From Pseudonocardia acidicola (GTDB lineage: Bacteria > Actinomycetota > Actinomycetes > Mycobacteriales > Pseudonocardiaceae), in assembly GCF_012911935.1 (NCBI RefSeq), contig NZ_JAAXLA010000049.1:1-50873 (forward strand): a stretch of 50,873 bases of DNA, read 5' to 3'. The notes below the pieces were generated by a model. The model saw nothing but the letters and a program-made list of their open reading frames with translations, was not told the DNA's origin and ran no database searches. This document shows positions 8,046 through 16,498 of this stretch, piece after piece. How positions within the stretch are numbered: the first letter of the stretch is position 1; each line of letters opens with the position of its first letter. The position numbers were made by a program, and so were the translations under genes.

Positions 8046-9605
8046 GTGCGTGTCATCGACTTCTTCGACAAGGGCGCGGCCCGTGACCCGGAGCGGACGG
8101 TCCTGCTCTCCGACTCCGGTGCTGTCACCTATGCAGCGGCGACCGACCATTCGTGGCAGGTCGCGGCGGCACTGCACCATCACGGGATCGGGCTCGGTGC
8201 CCGGGTCGGGGTGCTCGCGCCGAACGTGCCCGAGGCGTTCCTCGCGATGCTCGGGCTGTGGCGGGCCGGCTGCTCCTGGGTACCGCTCAACACCCGCAAC
8301 GCCGTGGCCGCCACGGTCGCGTTCATGAACAAGGTCGGCTGCCGCGCCCTGTTCGTCCACCCCCGCTTCGACGCGGAGCTCAAGCAGATCCGCGACGAGG
8401 TGCCCGGCCTCGAGCTCGTGATCGCCCTCGACGGCACCGAGCTCGACGGGGCGCTCACGATCACCGCGTTCCTCGACTCCGGGTCGTCGATGACGGTGCC
8501 GGACTGGAACGACCCGTACGGCCGGCCCGAGATGGAGGCCTGCGCCTGGCCGACCGGAGGCACCACCGGCGGCAGCAAGGCCGTCGCGTGGACCAACAGC
8601 GTGTGGAGCAACCTCGTCGAGACCGCGACCCGGCACTGGCCCGCCGCCGAGCGGCCGGTCAACCTGCTCGTCGCGCCCATCACCCACGCCGCCGGGGTGA
8701 TGGCGATCGTCTACGCGGCGCTGGGCGCCACCATCGTCATGCGCCCCGGCTTCGACGCCGACGACGTGCTCGACCGCATCGAGAACGACCGGGTCACGCA
8801 CCTGTTCCTGCCGCCGACCGCGTTCTACGGCCTGCTCGAACGCCAGCAGGCGCGCCCCCGCGACTGCTCCAGCCTGACGATGCTGCTACTCAGCGCCGCA
8901 CCGGTGGCCCCGGACCGGCTCGCCCAGGGCGTCGCGGAGTTCGGGCCCTGCATCGGGCAGTGCTGGGGCCAGTCCGAGGCCCCGTTCGTGCTGACCTACC
9001 TCACCGCGGAGGACCTCGCGGCCGCCGCGAGCGGTGACGCCCCCGAGCGGCTGCGCAGCTGCGGGCGCGCCACCTTCGGCTCCCAGGTCGCGATCATGGA
9101 CGACGACGGCAACCTGCTCCCCCCGGGTGAGCGCGGCGAGCTCGTCGCCCGCGGCGGGCTGGTCACGCCCGGCTATATCGGCGACGACGCGGCCACCGCC
9201 GCGGTTCGCACACACGGCTGGCACCACACCGGCGACATCGGCTACCTCGACGCCGACGGCTACGCCTACATCGTCGACCGCAAGAGCGACATGATCATCA
9301 GCGGCGGCTTCAACGTCTACCCCGCCGAGGTCGAGGCCGCCCTGTCGGCGCTCCCGCAGGTCCGCCAGTGCGCGGTCGTCGGCGTCCCGCACGAGAAATG
9401 GGGGGAGGCCGTCGTCGCCGTCGTCGTCGCGGCCGAGGACCGCCCCCCGGACCCCGACCTCGTCATCGCCCACGCCCGCCAGGCCCTCGGCCCGGTCAAG
9501 GCCCCCAAGGCCGTCGTCTTCGTCGACGAACTACCCCAGACACCCGTCGGCAAGGTCGACAAGAAGGCCCTCCGCGGCCGCGACTGGCCGGCGATCGAGC
9601 GATGA
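8046..9605 (+). CDS. Acyl-CoA synthetase (AMP-forming, ANL superfamily)
   Basis: 519 residues. The P-loop is WPTGGTTGGSKAV (near 175), the A5-like motif is CWGQSEAPF (near 305), the hinge region is HHTGDIGYLDADGYAYIVDRK with SGGFNVYPAEVE (near 400-435), and the C-terminal catalytic lysine lies in PQTPVGKVDKKAL (near 507). Known reaction: carboxylate + ATP + CoA to acyl-CoA + AMP + PPi. GTG 8046 is preceded by gggaggg about 10 bases upstream. It overlaps the SDR gene by ATGA. Having both this ligase and the CoA-transferase means the pathway can activate acids in two ways. The substrate is not predictable here. Confidence 0.93.
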   Translation: MRVIDFFDKGAARDPERTVLLSDSGAVTYAAATDHSWQVAAALHHHGIGLGARVGVLAPNVPEAFLAMLGLWRAGCSWVPLNTRNAVAATVAFMNKVGCRALFVHPRFDAELKQIRDEVPGLELVIALDGTELDGALTITAFLDSGSSMTVPDWNDPYGRPEMEACAWPTGGTTGGSKAVAWTNSVWSNLVETATRHWPAAERPVNLLVAPITHAAGVMAIVYAALGATIVMRPGFDADDVLDRIENDRVTHLFLPPTAFYGLLERQQARPRDCSSLTMLLLSAAPVAPDRLAQGVAEFGPCIGQCWGQSEAPFVLTYLTAEDLAAAASGDAPERLRSCGRATFGSQVAIMDDDGNLLPPGERGELVARGGLVTPGYIGDDAATAAVRTHGWHHTGDIGYLDADGYAYIVDRKSDMIISGGFNVYPAEVEAALSALPQVRQCAVVGVPHEKWGEAVVAVVVAAEDRPPDPDLVIAHARQALGPVKAPKAVVFVDELPQTPVGKVDKKALRGRDWPAIER

Positions 9606-10396
9606 GCCGCTTCCACGACAAGGTGGTCGTGCTGACCGGCGCCGGCTCGATCGGCGAGGGCTGGGGCAACGGGCGCGCGACCAGCGTGCTCTACGCGCAG
9701 GAAGGCGCCCGGCTCGTCCTCGTCGACCGCGACCGGGAGGCCCTCGACCGCACAGCGGCCCTCGTGGCCGAGCACGGCGCGAAGTACGTCACCGTCACCG
9801 CCGACGTCGCGACCCCCGACGGCGTACAGGCCTACGTCGACGCCGCCATCGAGAGCTTCGGCGGGATCGACGTGCTGCAGGCCAACGTCGGCATCGGTTC
9901 CGTCGGCGCGCTGCTGGACTGCCCCCTGAAGCGCTGGGAGCTGATGTACCGGGTCAACGTCACCAGTTTGTTCCTCGCCGCGCAGGCCGTCATCCCGCAC
10001 ATGCGCCGACGCGGCGGCGGCGCCATCGTCAACATCTCCTCGATCGCCGGTCGCCGCAGCGTCGGCCGGCCCTTCGCGGCCTACTCGTCCAGCAAGGCCG
10101 CCGCCGACCAGCTCGTCCGGGCCCTCGCCGTCGAGTTCGCCCCTGACAACATCCGCGCCAACACCGTGGTCGTCGGCTACGTCGACACCCCCACCGTCGC
10201 GGCCGCCTACCGCACCCTCGACCAGGAAGCGCGCGCCGCCCAGCAACAGGCCCGGGCGGCAGCCGTACCACTGCAGCGCACCGGCGACGCCTGGGACGTC
10301 GCCCGCGCCAGCCTCTACCTCGCCTCTGACGACGCCCGATTCGTCACAGGCACCGAGATCGTCGTCGACGGCGGGCTGACCAACACGACCCGCTGA
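9602..10396 (+). CDS. Short-chain dehydrogenase/reductase (classical SDR)
   Basis: 264 residues. The cofactor loop reads LTGAGSIGEGWGNGRATS, a variant of TGxxxGxG with extra residues (EGWGN). The NNAG motif is replaced by NVGIG. The catalytic Ser is in IVNISSIAG (near 142) and the Tyr/Lys in YSSSKAAAD (near 157-161). The C-terminus FVTGTEIVVDGGL is standard. Likely an NAD(P)-dependent alcohol/ketone oxidoreductase acting on a pathway intermediate. ATG 9602 overlaps the preceding gene's stop (ATGA). Confidence 0.92.
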   Translation: MSRFHDKVVVLTGAGSIGEGWGNGRATSVLYAQEGARLVLVDRDREALDRTAALVAEHGAKYVTVTADVATPDGVQAYVDAAIESFGGIDVLQANVGIGSVGALLDCPLKRWELMYRVNVTSLFLAAQAVIPHMRRRGGGAIVNISSIAGRRSVGRPFAAYSSSKAAADQLVRALAVEFAPDNIRANTVVVGYVDTPTVAAAYRTLDQEARAAQQQARAAAVPLQRTGDAWDVARASLYLASDDARFVTGTEIVVDGGLTNTTR

Positions 10397-10450
10397 TCAG
10401 CGTCGCACGTTCGACCTACCGAACTCTTCCCACCCGAAGGAGCCTGCGAG

Positions 10451-11647
10451 ATGAACGCCCTCCCATCGTGGACCGAGCCCGAGTCGCGGTCGCTCCTCGA
10501 GGCGCTGCGATCACTGCGACCCCAGCTCGCGAAGATCGGCGCAGCGGCGGACCGGGACAACGCGGACCCGGCGGAGAACTTCACCCTCCTCGGTCAGGCC
10601 GGGGCCGCTCGCCTGCTGCTCCCCCGCGACCACGGCGGTGTCTGGGACGGCAGCTCGATGTTCGGCGGATGGGGCACGTTCATCCGCGCCGCGATGGAGG
10701 TCTCCGCCGGTGACGGCCCGACCGGGCAGAACTGGCTCACGTCCGGTCTGGTGTGCCGGGAGATCTTCGATCCGCGCGCCGGCCTGCCCGAGGAGACCCG
10801 CCGGCAGGTCGCCGACCGGGTACTGAACGAGGGTCTGCGCCTGGTCGCCTCCGCCGCCGAGACCGGGGTGGCGCAGAAGGCCGCCGCCCGGACGGTCCCT
10901 GGGGGCGTGGTGTTGAGCGGAAGCAAGTCGTTCAACACCAACAGCGGCGGGCGCGGCATGGCGAACGTGGGCTGCCCGCTGGACGGGGTTCCCGGGCGTC
11001 ATCACCTCCTGGTCGATCTGACCCATCCCGACGTCGAGCTGCACGACGACTGGGACAACATGGGCCAGCGCGGCACCGACAGCCAGACGATCACCTACCA
11101 CGACGTCTTCGTGCCCGACGGCTGGCACTATCCGTCACCGGCACCGTCGCCGCTGCTGTTCGGCGCGATCATGCTCCTGCACGGCGCCCTCGAGCAGGGC
11201 ATCGGCGAGGGCGCGCTCGACGCGGCCGTCGAGTACGTCCGCACCCTCAACCGCGCCACGATGAGCCAGTTCACCACCGCCGCGGAAGATCCCCTGATCC
11301 TGCGCCGCATCGGCGCCCTCTCCGGACGGCTCGCCGCCTCACGGGCGCTGCTCGGCGAGACCGCCGACAAGGTGGAGGCGCTGGGCGAGGGCGGCGAGGC
11401 CGCCACCGTGACCGTCGACGGCTTCCGCGCCAAGGTCGCCGCGATCGAGGCCGCGCTCGACGCCGCTGGGTCGCTGTTCGACCTCACCGGCGCCCGCAGC
11501 ACCTCGAACAAGTACCGGCTCGACCGGTTCTGGCGCAACGCCCGCACCTTCGCCTCCCATGACTCCACCGACTCGAAGAACGTCTACATCGGGACGTTCG
11601 AGGTCACCGGTGAGCTCCCGCCCGTCACCTCGTTCATCCGGGTCTGA
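10451..11647 (+). CDS. Acyl-CoA dehydrogenase-fold flavoprotein (DszC/SfnB-like monooxygenase type)
   Basis: 398 residues. It has the three-domain ACAD layout but the C-terminal signature WRNARTFASHDSTDSKNVYIG and the NMGQRGTDSQTITYHDVFVP segment resemble group D flavin monooxygenases (DszC, HsaA-like hydroxylases) rather than true dehydrogenases. The usual ACAD catalytic Glu position is not evident. Members take reduced flavin from a separate reductase; no reductase gene is in the operon. Shine-Dalgarno gaaggag lies 9 bases before ATG 10451. Function as hydroxylase versus dehydrogenase is an inference from motif resemblance. Confidence 0.8.
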   Translation: MNALPSWTEPESRSLLEALRSLRPQLAKIGAAADRDNADPAENFTLLGQAGAARLLLPRDHGGVWDGSSMFGGWGTFIRAAMEVSAGDGPTGQNWLTSGLVCREIFDPRAGLPEETRRQVADRVLNEGLRLVASAAETGVAQKAAARTVPGGVVLSGSKSFNTNSGGRGMANVGCPLDGVPGRHHLLVDLTHPDVELHDDWDNMGQRGTDSQTITYHDVFVPDGWHYPSPAPSPLLFGAIMLLHGALEQGIGEGALDAAVEYVRTLNRATMSQFTTAAEDPLILRRIGALSGRLAASRALLGETADKVEALGEGGEAATVTVDGFRAKVAAIEAALDAAGSLFDLTGARSTSNKYRLDRFWRNARTFASHDSTDSKNVYIGTFEVTGELPPVTSFIRV

Positions 11648-11648
11648 C

Positions 11649-12569
11649 GTGACCTCGTTCCTGCCCGCCGACGTCGACACGCGCGCCATGCAGGTGCCCG
11701 AGCTCGTTGCGGTGGGGCCGCTCACCGTGTTCCCGGGCGTCCGCAGCCACCTCGAGATCCAGTACGCGGGTCCGGTGGGATTCCGGCCGCTGACGCTCGA
11801 CCTGCACGTCCCGGAGCCCGTGGACGGCCGCCCGGCGCCGGTCGCGGTCTACTGCCACGGCGGTGGCTTCATGATCGGTTCCCGGAGGATGGGGCCGTGG
11901 CGCTTCCTGCTCGACGCCGGGCTCGCCGTGGCGTCGGTGGGCTACCGGTTCAGCGGTGAGGGCGTGTTCCCGACCGGCGTGCAGGACGCGGTCGCGGCGA
12001 TCCGCTGGGTCCGGTCCAACGCCGAGGAGTTCGGCCTCGACGCCGCTCGCATCGTCGGCTTCGGCTCGAGCGCGGGCGCCTACCTCGTCTCCGCCGCCGC
12101 TCTCATGCACAAGCACCCCGACCTCGTCGGCGACCTCGGCCCAACGCCCGGGGTGTCGTGCGAGCTCGCCGCGGTGGTCGAGCACTACGGGCCGTCGGAC
12201 TTCCTGCACATGGACGACGACGCGCCCACCGACGCGGTCGAGCTGATGGATGCCCCCGGCAGCAGCATCGCCCGCTACCTCGGCTACGTCCCCTCTGAGC
12301 AGCCCGAGCGGGCCGATGAGGCCGGGCTCCTGCGGTACGCCGCACCCGACGCCCCGCCGTTCCTCATCTTCCACGGCGACGACGACCACCGCGTCGGGCT
12401 CGGGCAGAGCCGCCGCCTGCACGGCGCGTTGACCGCAGCGGGCGCGCATGCCGAGCTCGTGGTGGTGCCCGGTGCGGACCACGCATCCCCGCACTTCGAC
12501 CAGCCGCAGGTGCATCAGGCGACGATGACCTTCTTGCGCGCCGTTCTCGATCTCCCCGGGGTCGGGTGA
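11649..12569 (+). CDS. Alpha/beta-hydrolase, hormone-sensitive-lipase-type esterase
   Basis: 306 residues. The oxyanion-hole motif is YCHGGGFMIGS (near 70), the nucleophile elbow GFGSSAGAYL (Ser near 138), the acid FHGDDDHRV (near 240) and the histidine PGADHASPH (near 272), so the triad is complete. Likely a cytoplasmic carboxylesterase; no signal peptide is seen. GTG 11649 follows the previous stop by one base. Its place in the operon suggests the substrate or an intermediate is an ester or lactone. Confidence 0.88.
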   Translation: MTSFLPADVDTRAMQVPELVAVGPLTVFPGVRSHLEIQYAGPVGFRPLTLDLHVPEPVDGRPAPVAVYCHGGGFMIGSRRMGPWRFLLDAGLAVASVGYRFSGEGVFPTGVQDAVAAIRWVRSNAEEFGLDAARIVGFGSSAGAYLVSAAALMHKHPDLVGDLGPTPGVSCELAAVVEHYGPSDFLHMDDDAPTDAVELMDAPGSSIARYLGYVPSEQPERADEAGLLRYAAPDAPPFLIFHGDDDHRVGLGQSRRLHGALTAAGAHAELVVVPGADHASPHFDQPQVHQATMTFLRAVLDLPGVG

Positions 12570-12571
12570 CC

Positions 12572-13657
12572 ATGCCTGAGCCGAGTGGTGACCTGCTGTT
12601 GGTGGCCAACCAGCAGCAGTCCACACTGGACTTCGTCGACGCGTCGACCCTCGAGCGGTTCCACACGCTCACCGGCCTGGTCGACCAGCCGCACGAGATG
12701 GCGTGGGACGGGCGGCGGCGCTTGGTGTACGTGGCGCACACCTACCGCTCCGGCGGCTACCGCGAGGGCAAGCCGAAGGCGCACGAGATCTCGGTCGTCG
12801 ATCCCGATCGCCGTGAGGTCGTCGACGTCATCGACATCGGGCCGTTCGAGGCACCGCACGACGTGCACCACGACCCCGCCGCCGACCTCGTGTACGCCGG
12901 GGTCGAGGCGGGCGAGGCCGGAAACGGTCTGGTCGTGGTCGATGCTGCGAGCCGGCGGGTGATAGACCACATCCCGGTCGACGCACCCAACACCCATTGG
13001 TTCTGTCTCTCGCCCGACGGGACCCGGGCGTACCTGGCACACAAGGACGCCCAGGAGCTCTCGGTCGTCGACCTGCTCGAGCGACGCCAGGTCGCGCGCA
13101 TCACCGCACCCGGCGGCGCCGAGGAGATCGACTGCTCGCCGGACGGCCGCCACGTCTACGCCGCGGCGCCGACGATGCGGCTGGTCATGAACGTCGCCCA
13201 GGGACGGCTGGCGAAGGCCGCGCCCGCGTCCGGCCTCCCCCGCCCACACCTGCTGAAGCTCGACGCCGCGAGCGGTACCGAGCTCGGCCGGCTGGAGTTC
13301 GACGACTACCTGGCCGCGGTCCGAGCGGGCCCGGACGGGCGAGTGCTGGTCAGCGAGTTCCGGCTCCCGGCAGCCGACGCCGCGCCCGACGGGCCGATCC
13401 GTGGACGGCTGCACGTCGTCGACGGGGCGACGATGACGCTTCTGGCGTCGGTGGTGACCGACGAACTTCCGTTCACCAGCCGGTTCTCCACCGACGGCAC
13501 CACGGCGTTCGTCGCCAACGTCAAGACCGGCACCGTCACCGTCGTGGACCTCGGCACCCACGAGGTGAGGGCCACCGTGATGAACCGGCCCGCCCCCGCG
13601 GGCACTCTCGCTGGCACGCACGGACTGTGCGTCGTGCCCGGGCGGGCCGGGACATGA
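12572..13657 (+). CDS. Beta-propeller (YVTN-type repeat) protein
   Basis: About 361 residues built from repeated units such as LLLVANQQQSTLDFVDAST, LVYVAHTY/EISVVDPDRR, LVYAGVEAG/GLVVVDAASR, RAYLAHKDAQELSVVDLLER and TAFVANVKTGTVTVVDLGTH, giving roughly six to seven blades. No signal peptide, so probably cytoplasmic. YVTN propellers include lactonases and binding proteins; a lactonase role next to an esterase is plausible but not shown. ATG 12572 is used; a GTG at 12566 would overlap the previous stop (GTGA) and is equally possible. Last gene of the operon. Confidence 0.75.
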   Translation: MPEPSGDLLLVANQQQSTLDFVDASTLERFHTLTGLVDQPHEMAWDGRRRLVYVAHTYRSGGYREGKPKAHEISVVDPDRREVVDVIDIGPFEAPHDVHHDPAADLVYAGVEAGEAGNGLVVVDAASRRVIDHIPVDAPNTHWFCLSPDGTRAYLAHKDAQELSVVDLLERRQVARITAPGGAEEIDCSPDGRHVYAAAPTMRLVMNVAQGRLAKAAPASGLPRPHLLKLDAASGTELGRLEFDDYLAAVRAGPDGRVLVSEFRLPAADAAPDGPIRGRLHVVDGATMTLLASVVTDELPFTSRFSTDGTTAFVANVKTGTVTVVDLGTHEVRATVMNRPAPAGTLAGTHGLCVVPGRAGT

Positions 13658-13660
13658 CCG

Positions 13661-14022
13661 TCAAGGCCGGGCGACGGCGTCGAACTCCACGAAGTGCTCG
13701 ATCCCCAGAGCCCCCATCATCATGGCCACGGGCGCCGGAAGGTCGGTGCGGGCCTCGGCGCCGCGCTTGCCCGGGTTGCTGAGCGTGTACGTCTTTCCGG
13801 ATCGGGCCAGCTGCCCGTGCCGGACGCGATGATGTTGCGCGCCCACTGCGGATCGTCGGTATACGCGAGACCGACGATGAAGCCGTTGGACGTCGGGTAG
13901 GCCTGCACCGGCGTCGCGTAGTCGCGGCCGCTGCGCCTCCCCCGGTGGTGGATGACCGCCAGCGGTGGCATCCGCCCGGCCAGCGTCGTCAGTCCCGGGT
14001 TCAGAAACCGGGGCAGAACGGG
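13661..14022 (-). pseudogene. Deazaflavin (F420)-dependent nitroreductase family, frameshifted and 5'-truncated
   Basis: One minus-strand frame gives RFLNPGLTTLAGRMPP, IHHRGRRSGRDYATPV and TDDPQWARNIIASGTG, the typical DUF385/Ddn-like fold. The continuation (QLARSGKTYTLSNPG, then PVAMMMGALGIEHFVEFD) is in a different frame. The switch lies near 13815. The N-terminus is replaced by an IS110-type fragment at about 14020. An intact member would be about 140 residues and would reduce substrates with F420H2; this one is probably dead. Confidence 0.8.
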
Positions 14023-14340
14023 TTGCAGTGCTACGCCGGGCGCGCCCCGGTCACCCGACGCTCGGGCAAGAGCGATTTCGTCGTCGCCCGACGTCTCACG
14101 CACAACAGACATCTCGGTGACGCCGTGCACCAATGGGCCTTCTGCAGCCTCACCCGAAGCGGCTGGGCCCGCGAGTTCTACGACAGCAAGATCACCGCGG
14201 GAAAGAGCCATCACAACGCGTTGCGCGCGCTCGGCAACCGCTGGCTGGAGATCCTCTGGTACTGCCTCACCCGAGGCATCCCCTACGACGAGAACGTCCA
14301 CGTCGCCAACCGCAACCGAGCCCTCGGCCGAGCAGCCTGA
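14023..14340 (+). pseudogene. IS110-family transposase, C-terminal fragment
   Basis: The frame reads LQCYAGRAPVTRRSGKS, ARRLTHNRHLGDAVHQWAF, SLTRSGWAREFYDSK, LRALGNRWLEILWYCLTRG and NRNRALGRAA before TGA. This is the Transposase_20 domain and tail of IS110/IS1111 elements. About 300 N-terminal residues including the DEDD catalytic part are missing. It abuts the truncated 5' end of the nitroreductase pseudogene, so the insertion or a later deletion joined the two. Confidence 0.88.
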
Positions 14341-14363
14341 CCCCGAGGTTGACAGAGGGTGTC

Positions 14364-14918
14364 TCATCCGACGAAGTCCACGGACGAGGCGAGCCAGCGG
14401 TCGCCCTGGTGCTCCAGCGACACCGCGATGCGGTAGGTGCGCTGCTGACCGTTCGGGATCTCGGTGTTCTTCAGCAGGGCCTCCGCGGCGACGAGGACTA
14501 CCGCGGTGTCGGCGTCGATCCGTTCGATCGCCGACGACGTGACGCGCCCGTCCGAGGCGACCCGCCCCTGCTGCAGCAGGGAGGTCAGGGTGGACGACAG
14601 GGCGGTGAGCTGGCTGCGCAGCGGGCCGGTCGACCGGTCGAGCATCCGGCCGATCGCCGCGAGGGAGTCCTGGAAGCCCAGGGCGAGCAGCTCCGACGAC
14701 ACCTCCTCCGCGGTGGCGGTCGCCGCGGCCCGGTCGGCGGCGCGGTCGTGCTCGCGCACCAGGAGCACGCCGAGGACGGCGGCCGCCACCGCCGAAGCAT
14801 CGGGTGCCGACTCCGGTGAGGCGTCGGCGTCGGCGTCCGACGAGGCGCCGGCCGCGGCCGTCTCGGCGGGCGGGTCATCCACCGCTTCGGCCCTGCGGTC
14901 GTGCAGACGGAGTCTCAT
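14364..14918 (-). CDS. Mce-associated membrane protein
   Basis: 184 residues from ATG 14918, which overlaps the stop of an upstream fragment (ATGA); a GTG at 14945 is an alternative. An acidic Ala-rich N-terminus is followed by a hydrophobic segment (SAVAAAVLGVLLV), then a soluble domain ending in QQRTYRIAVSLEHQGDRWLASSVDFVG. This layout matches the Mce-associated proteins that accompany mce lipid-import operons. Here there is no yrbE or mce gene nearby, so it is an orphan in a decayed region and may no longer function. Confidence 0.75.
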   Translation of the reverse strand: MRLRLHDRRAEAVDDPPAETAAAGASSDADADASPESAPDASAVAAAVLGVLLVREHDRAADRAAATATAEEVSSELLALGFQDSLAAIGRMLDRSTGPLRSQLTALSSTLTSLLQQGRVASDGRVTSSAIERIDADTAVVLVAAEALLKNTEIPNGQQRTYRIAVSLEHQGDRWLASSVDFVG

Positions 14919-15058
14919 GACGCGTCCGATCCCGAGAGGAGCCACTGACCGTCCGTGCGTTCGACGGTGACCTTGGCGCTGCCCGCGTCGATGCGCGGCG
15001 CGGGTAGATGGTCGCCCGTAGCCACCGGCGAGAGGCCGAGCTCACCGGGTCCGGTCAT
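14915..15058 (-). pseudogene. C-terminal stump of a second Mce-associated protein
   Basis: A 47-residue frame ends VTVERTDGQWLLSGSDAS and stops in an ATGA overlap with the next Mce-associated gene. The terminal motif equals the C-terminus of Mce-associated proteins, and the coupling shows they were an operon pair. Everything N-terminal to it is missing. Confidence 0.6.
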
Positions 15059-15144
15059 TGGACAGGTCCCTCATGACCGCCACAACGCGATCGGCAAGCT
15101 CTGCATCGGCGCCGAGACCTTCCCCGACTACCGCTCGGTCCCGG

Positions 15145-15430
15145 TCACCCGCCGTGCACGGCCAGCCGCTCACCATCGTCCATGACAAGCGCCTTCGCAG
15201 TGATCGACGCGGCGGCGTCGGAGAGCAGACAGCAGACCGCCGCGGCGACCTCGTCGACCGTTCCGAAGCGCCCGAGGAGGGCTGCGGCGTTCGCAGCGGC
15301 TTCTCGGCCCTCCCAGCCCGGATCACGCCGAGAGCGATCGCGCTGACCCGTTCACGGGGTACCCACTCCACGGCGCTGTTGGGCGAGGTGGATCAGGGCG
15401 TACGCAGCGGAGGTCTGCGCTGCGTCGGGG
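15145..15430 (-). pseudogene. SDR oxidoreductase, C-terminal remnant with frameshifts
   Basis: Joining three minus-strand frames gives a recognisable SDR C-terminal half: AAYALIHLAQ, then SAVEWVPRERVSAIALGVIR, then EGREAAANAAALLGRFG, TVDEVAAAVCCLLSDAAAS, ITAKALVMDDG. Frame changes occur near 15370-15385 and near 15315. The N-terminal Rossmann part is not visible upstream. The gene is degraded. Confidence 0.7.
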
Positions 15431-15580
15431 TCTCGTGGGCGGCGAACCCGCGTACTCGGTGAGAGCCCCACCCGTGCGCGGCCGCGCCAGCTGCGTCGTC
15501 GGACCCGCTGTTCTCCACGCCGTCCGCGGTCCCCTACCGGAGCACCCGCAGCTCGGAACGTGAGGAACGGTCGATGCATG

Positions 15581-16498
15581 TCATTCGACGGACACTCCCG
15601 GGTCGTGCGGGTGGAGCACCACGCGGCCGAAGGGGCGGTCCTCGGAGAGCCGACGGTAGGCCGTCTGCACGTCCGCCAGCGAGTAGGTCGCGGCGATGGG
15701 GATCTGCAGCTCGCCGGCCGCGGCGAGTTCGGCCAGTTCGCGCAGGGCGGTGCGGCCGCCGGCGTCCATGGTGCCGGTGGCTCGCACCCCCTTGTCCTGG
15801 GCGCCGCGGTAGTCGACGACGGTGGCGATGCGCTGCGGGGGGACGCCGAGTTCGAGGGCGAGGTCGATGTAGCCGGGTCCATACGCGTCGAGGAACGCGT
15901 CGACCTTCCCGCCGACCTCATCCCTAATGGTCGCTGCCACCCCGTCGCCGTAGACGACCGGGATGGCGCCGAGGTCGGCGAGCCGGGTTGCGCTGGCCGG
16001 GCCGGCAATGCCGACGACCGTCGCCCCCTTGCGTTGGGCGAGCTGCACGGCGGTGAGACCGACGCCGCCGGACGCGCCGGCCACCACGAGGGTCTCGCCC
16101 TCTCGTGGCTGTACGGCCTGGACGCCGGCGAGACCGGCCATCGGCGTGACGAACAGCGATCCAGCGACGTCCCAGGGCAGTCCGGCGGGCTTCTCGATCA
16201 GCTGGTCGGCGGGGACCGCGGCGTACTCGGCGTGGGCCGCCCAGCCCTGCAGCCAGCCGAGCACTTCGGTGCCGACCTCGAACCCCGACACGTCCGCGCC
16301 GACGGCCACGACAATGCCGGCGAGGTCTCGGACCGGCACGTAGGACGACCCGTGCAGCGCCGACAGCGAGCCGGGATTGATGCAGGTCGAGCGGATCTGC
16401 ACCACGGCATGGCCGGGTGCGGCGGCCGGGATCGTTGCGTCCTCGAGGTACAGGCCGTCGATGCCTGCGAAACGGTCGTAGCGCACTACTCGCATCAT
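15581..16498 (-). CDS. Zinc-independent quinone oxidoreductase-like MDR protein
   Basis: 305 residues. The N-terminal GroES-like domain (MRVVRYDRFAGIDGLYLED, RDLAGIVVAVGADVSGFEVGTEVLGW) has no structural or catalytic zinc cysteines. A Rossmann domain follows with VVAGASGGVGLTAVQLAQRKGATVVG (near 148-172). The C-terminus YSLADVQTAYRRLSEDRPFGRVVLHP is typical of the NADPH:quinone reductase branch. The start has tandem ATGs (16498 and 16495) at gagga; the first overlaps the TetR stop as ATGA, so the two genes are co-transcribed and co-regulated. Likely an NADPH-dependent reductase for quinones or reactive carbonyls. Confidence 0.9.
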   Translation of the reverse strand: MMRVVRYDRFAGIDGLYLEDATIPAAAPGHAVVQIRSTCINPGSLSALHGSSYVPVRDLAGIVVAVGADVSGFEVGTEVLGWLQGWAAHAEYAAVPADQLIEKPAGLPWDVAGSLFVTPMAGLAGVQAVQPREGETLVVAGASGGVGLTAVQLAQRKGATVVGIAGPASATRLADLGAIPVVYGDGVAATIRDEVGGKVDAFLDAYGPGYIDLALELGVPPQRIATVVDYRGAQDKGVRATGTMDAGGRTALRELAELAAAGELQIPIAATYSLADVQTAYRRLSEDRPFGRVVLHPHDPGVSVE

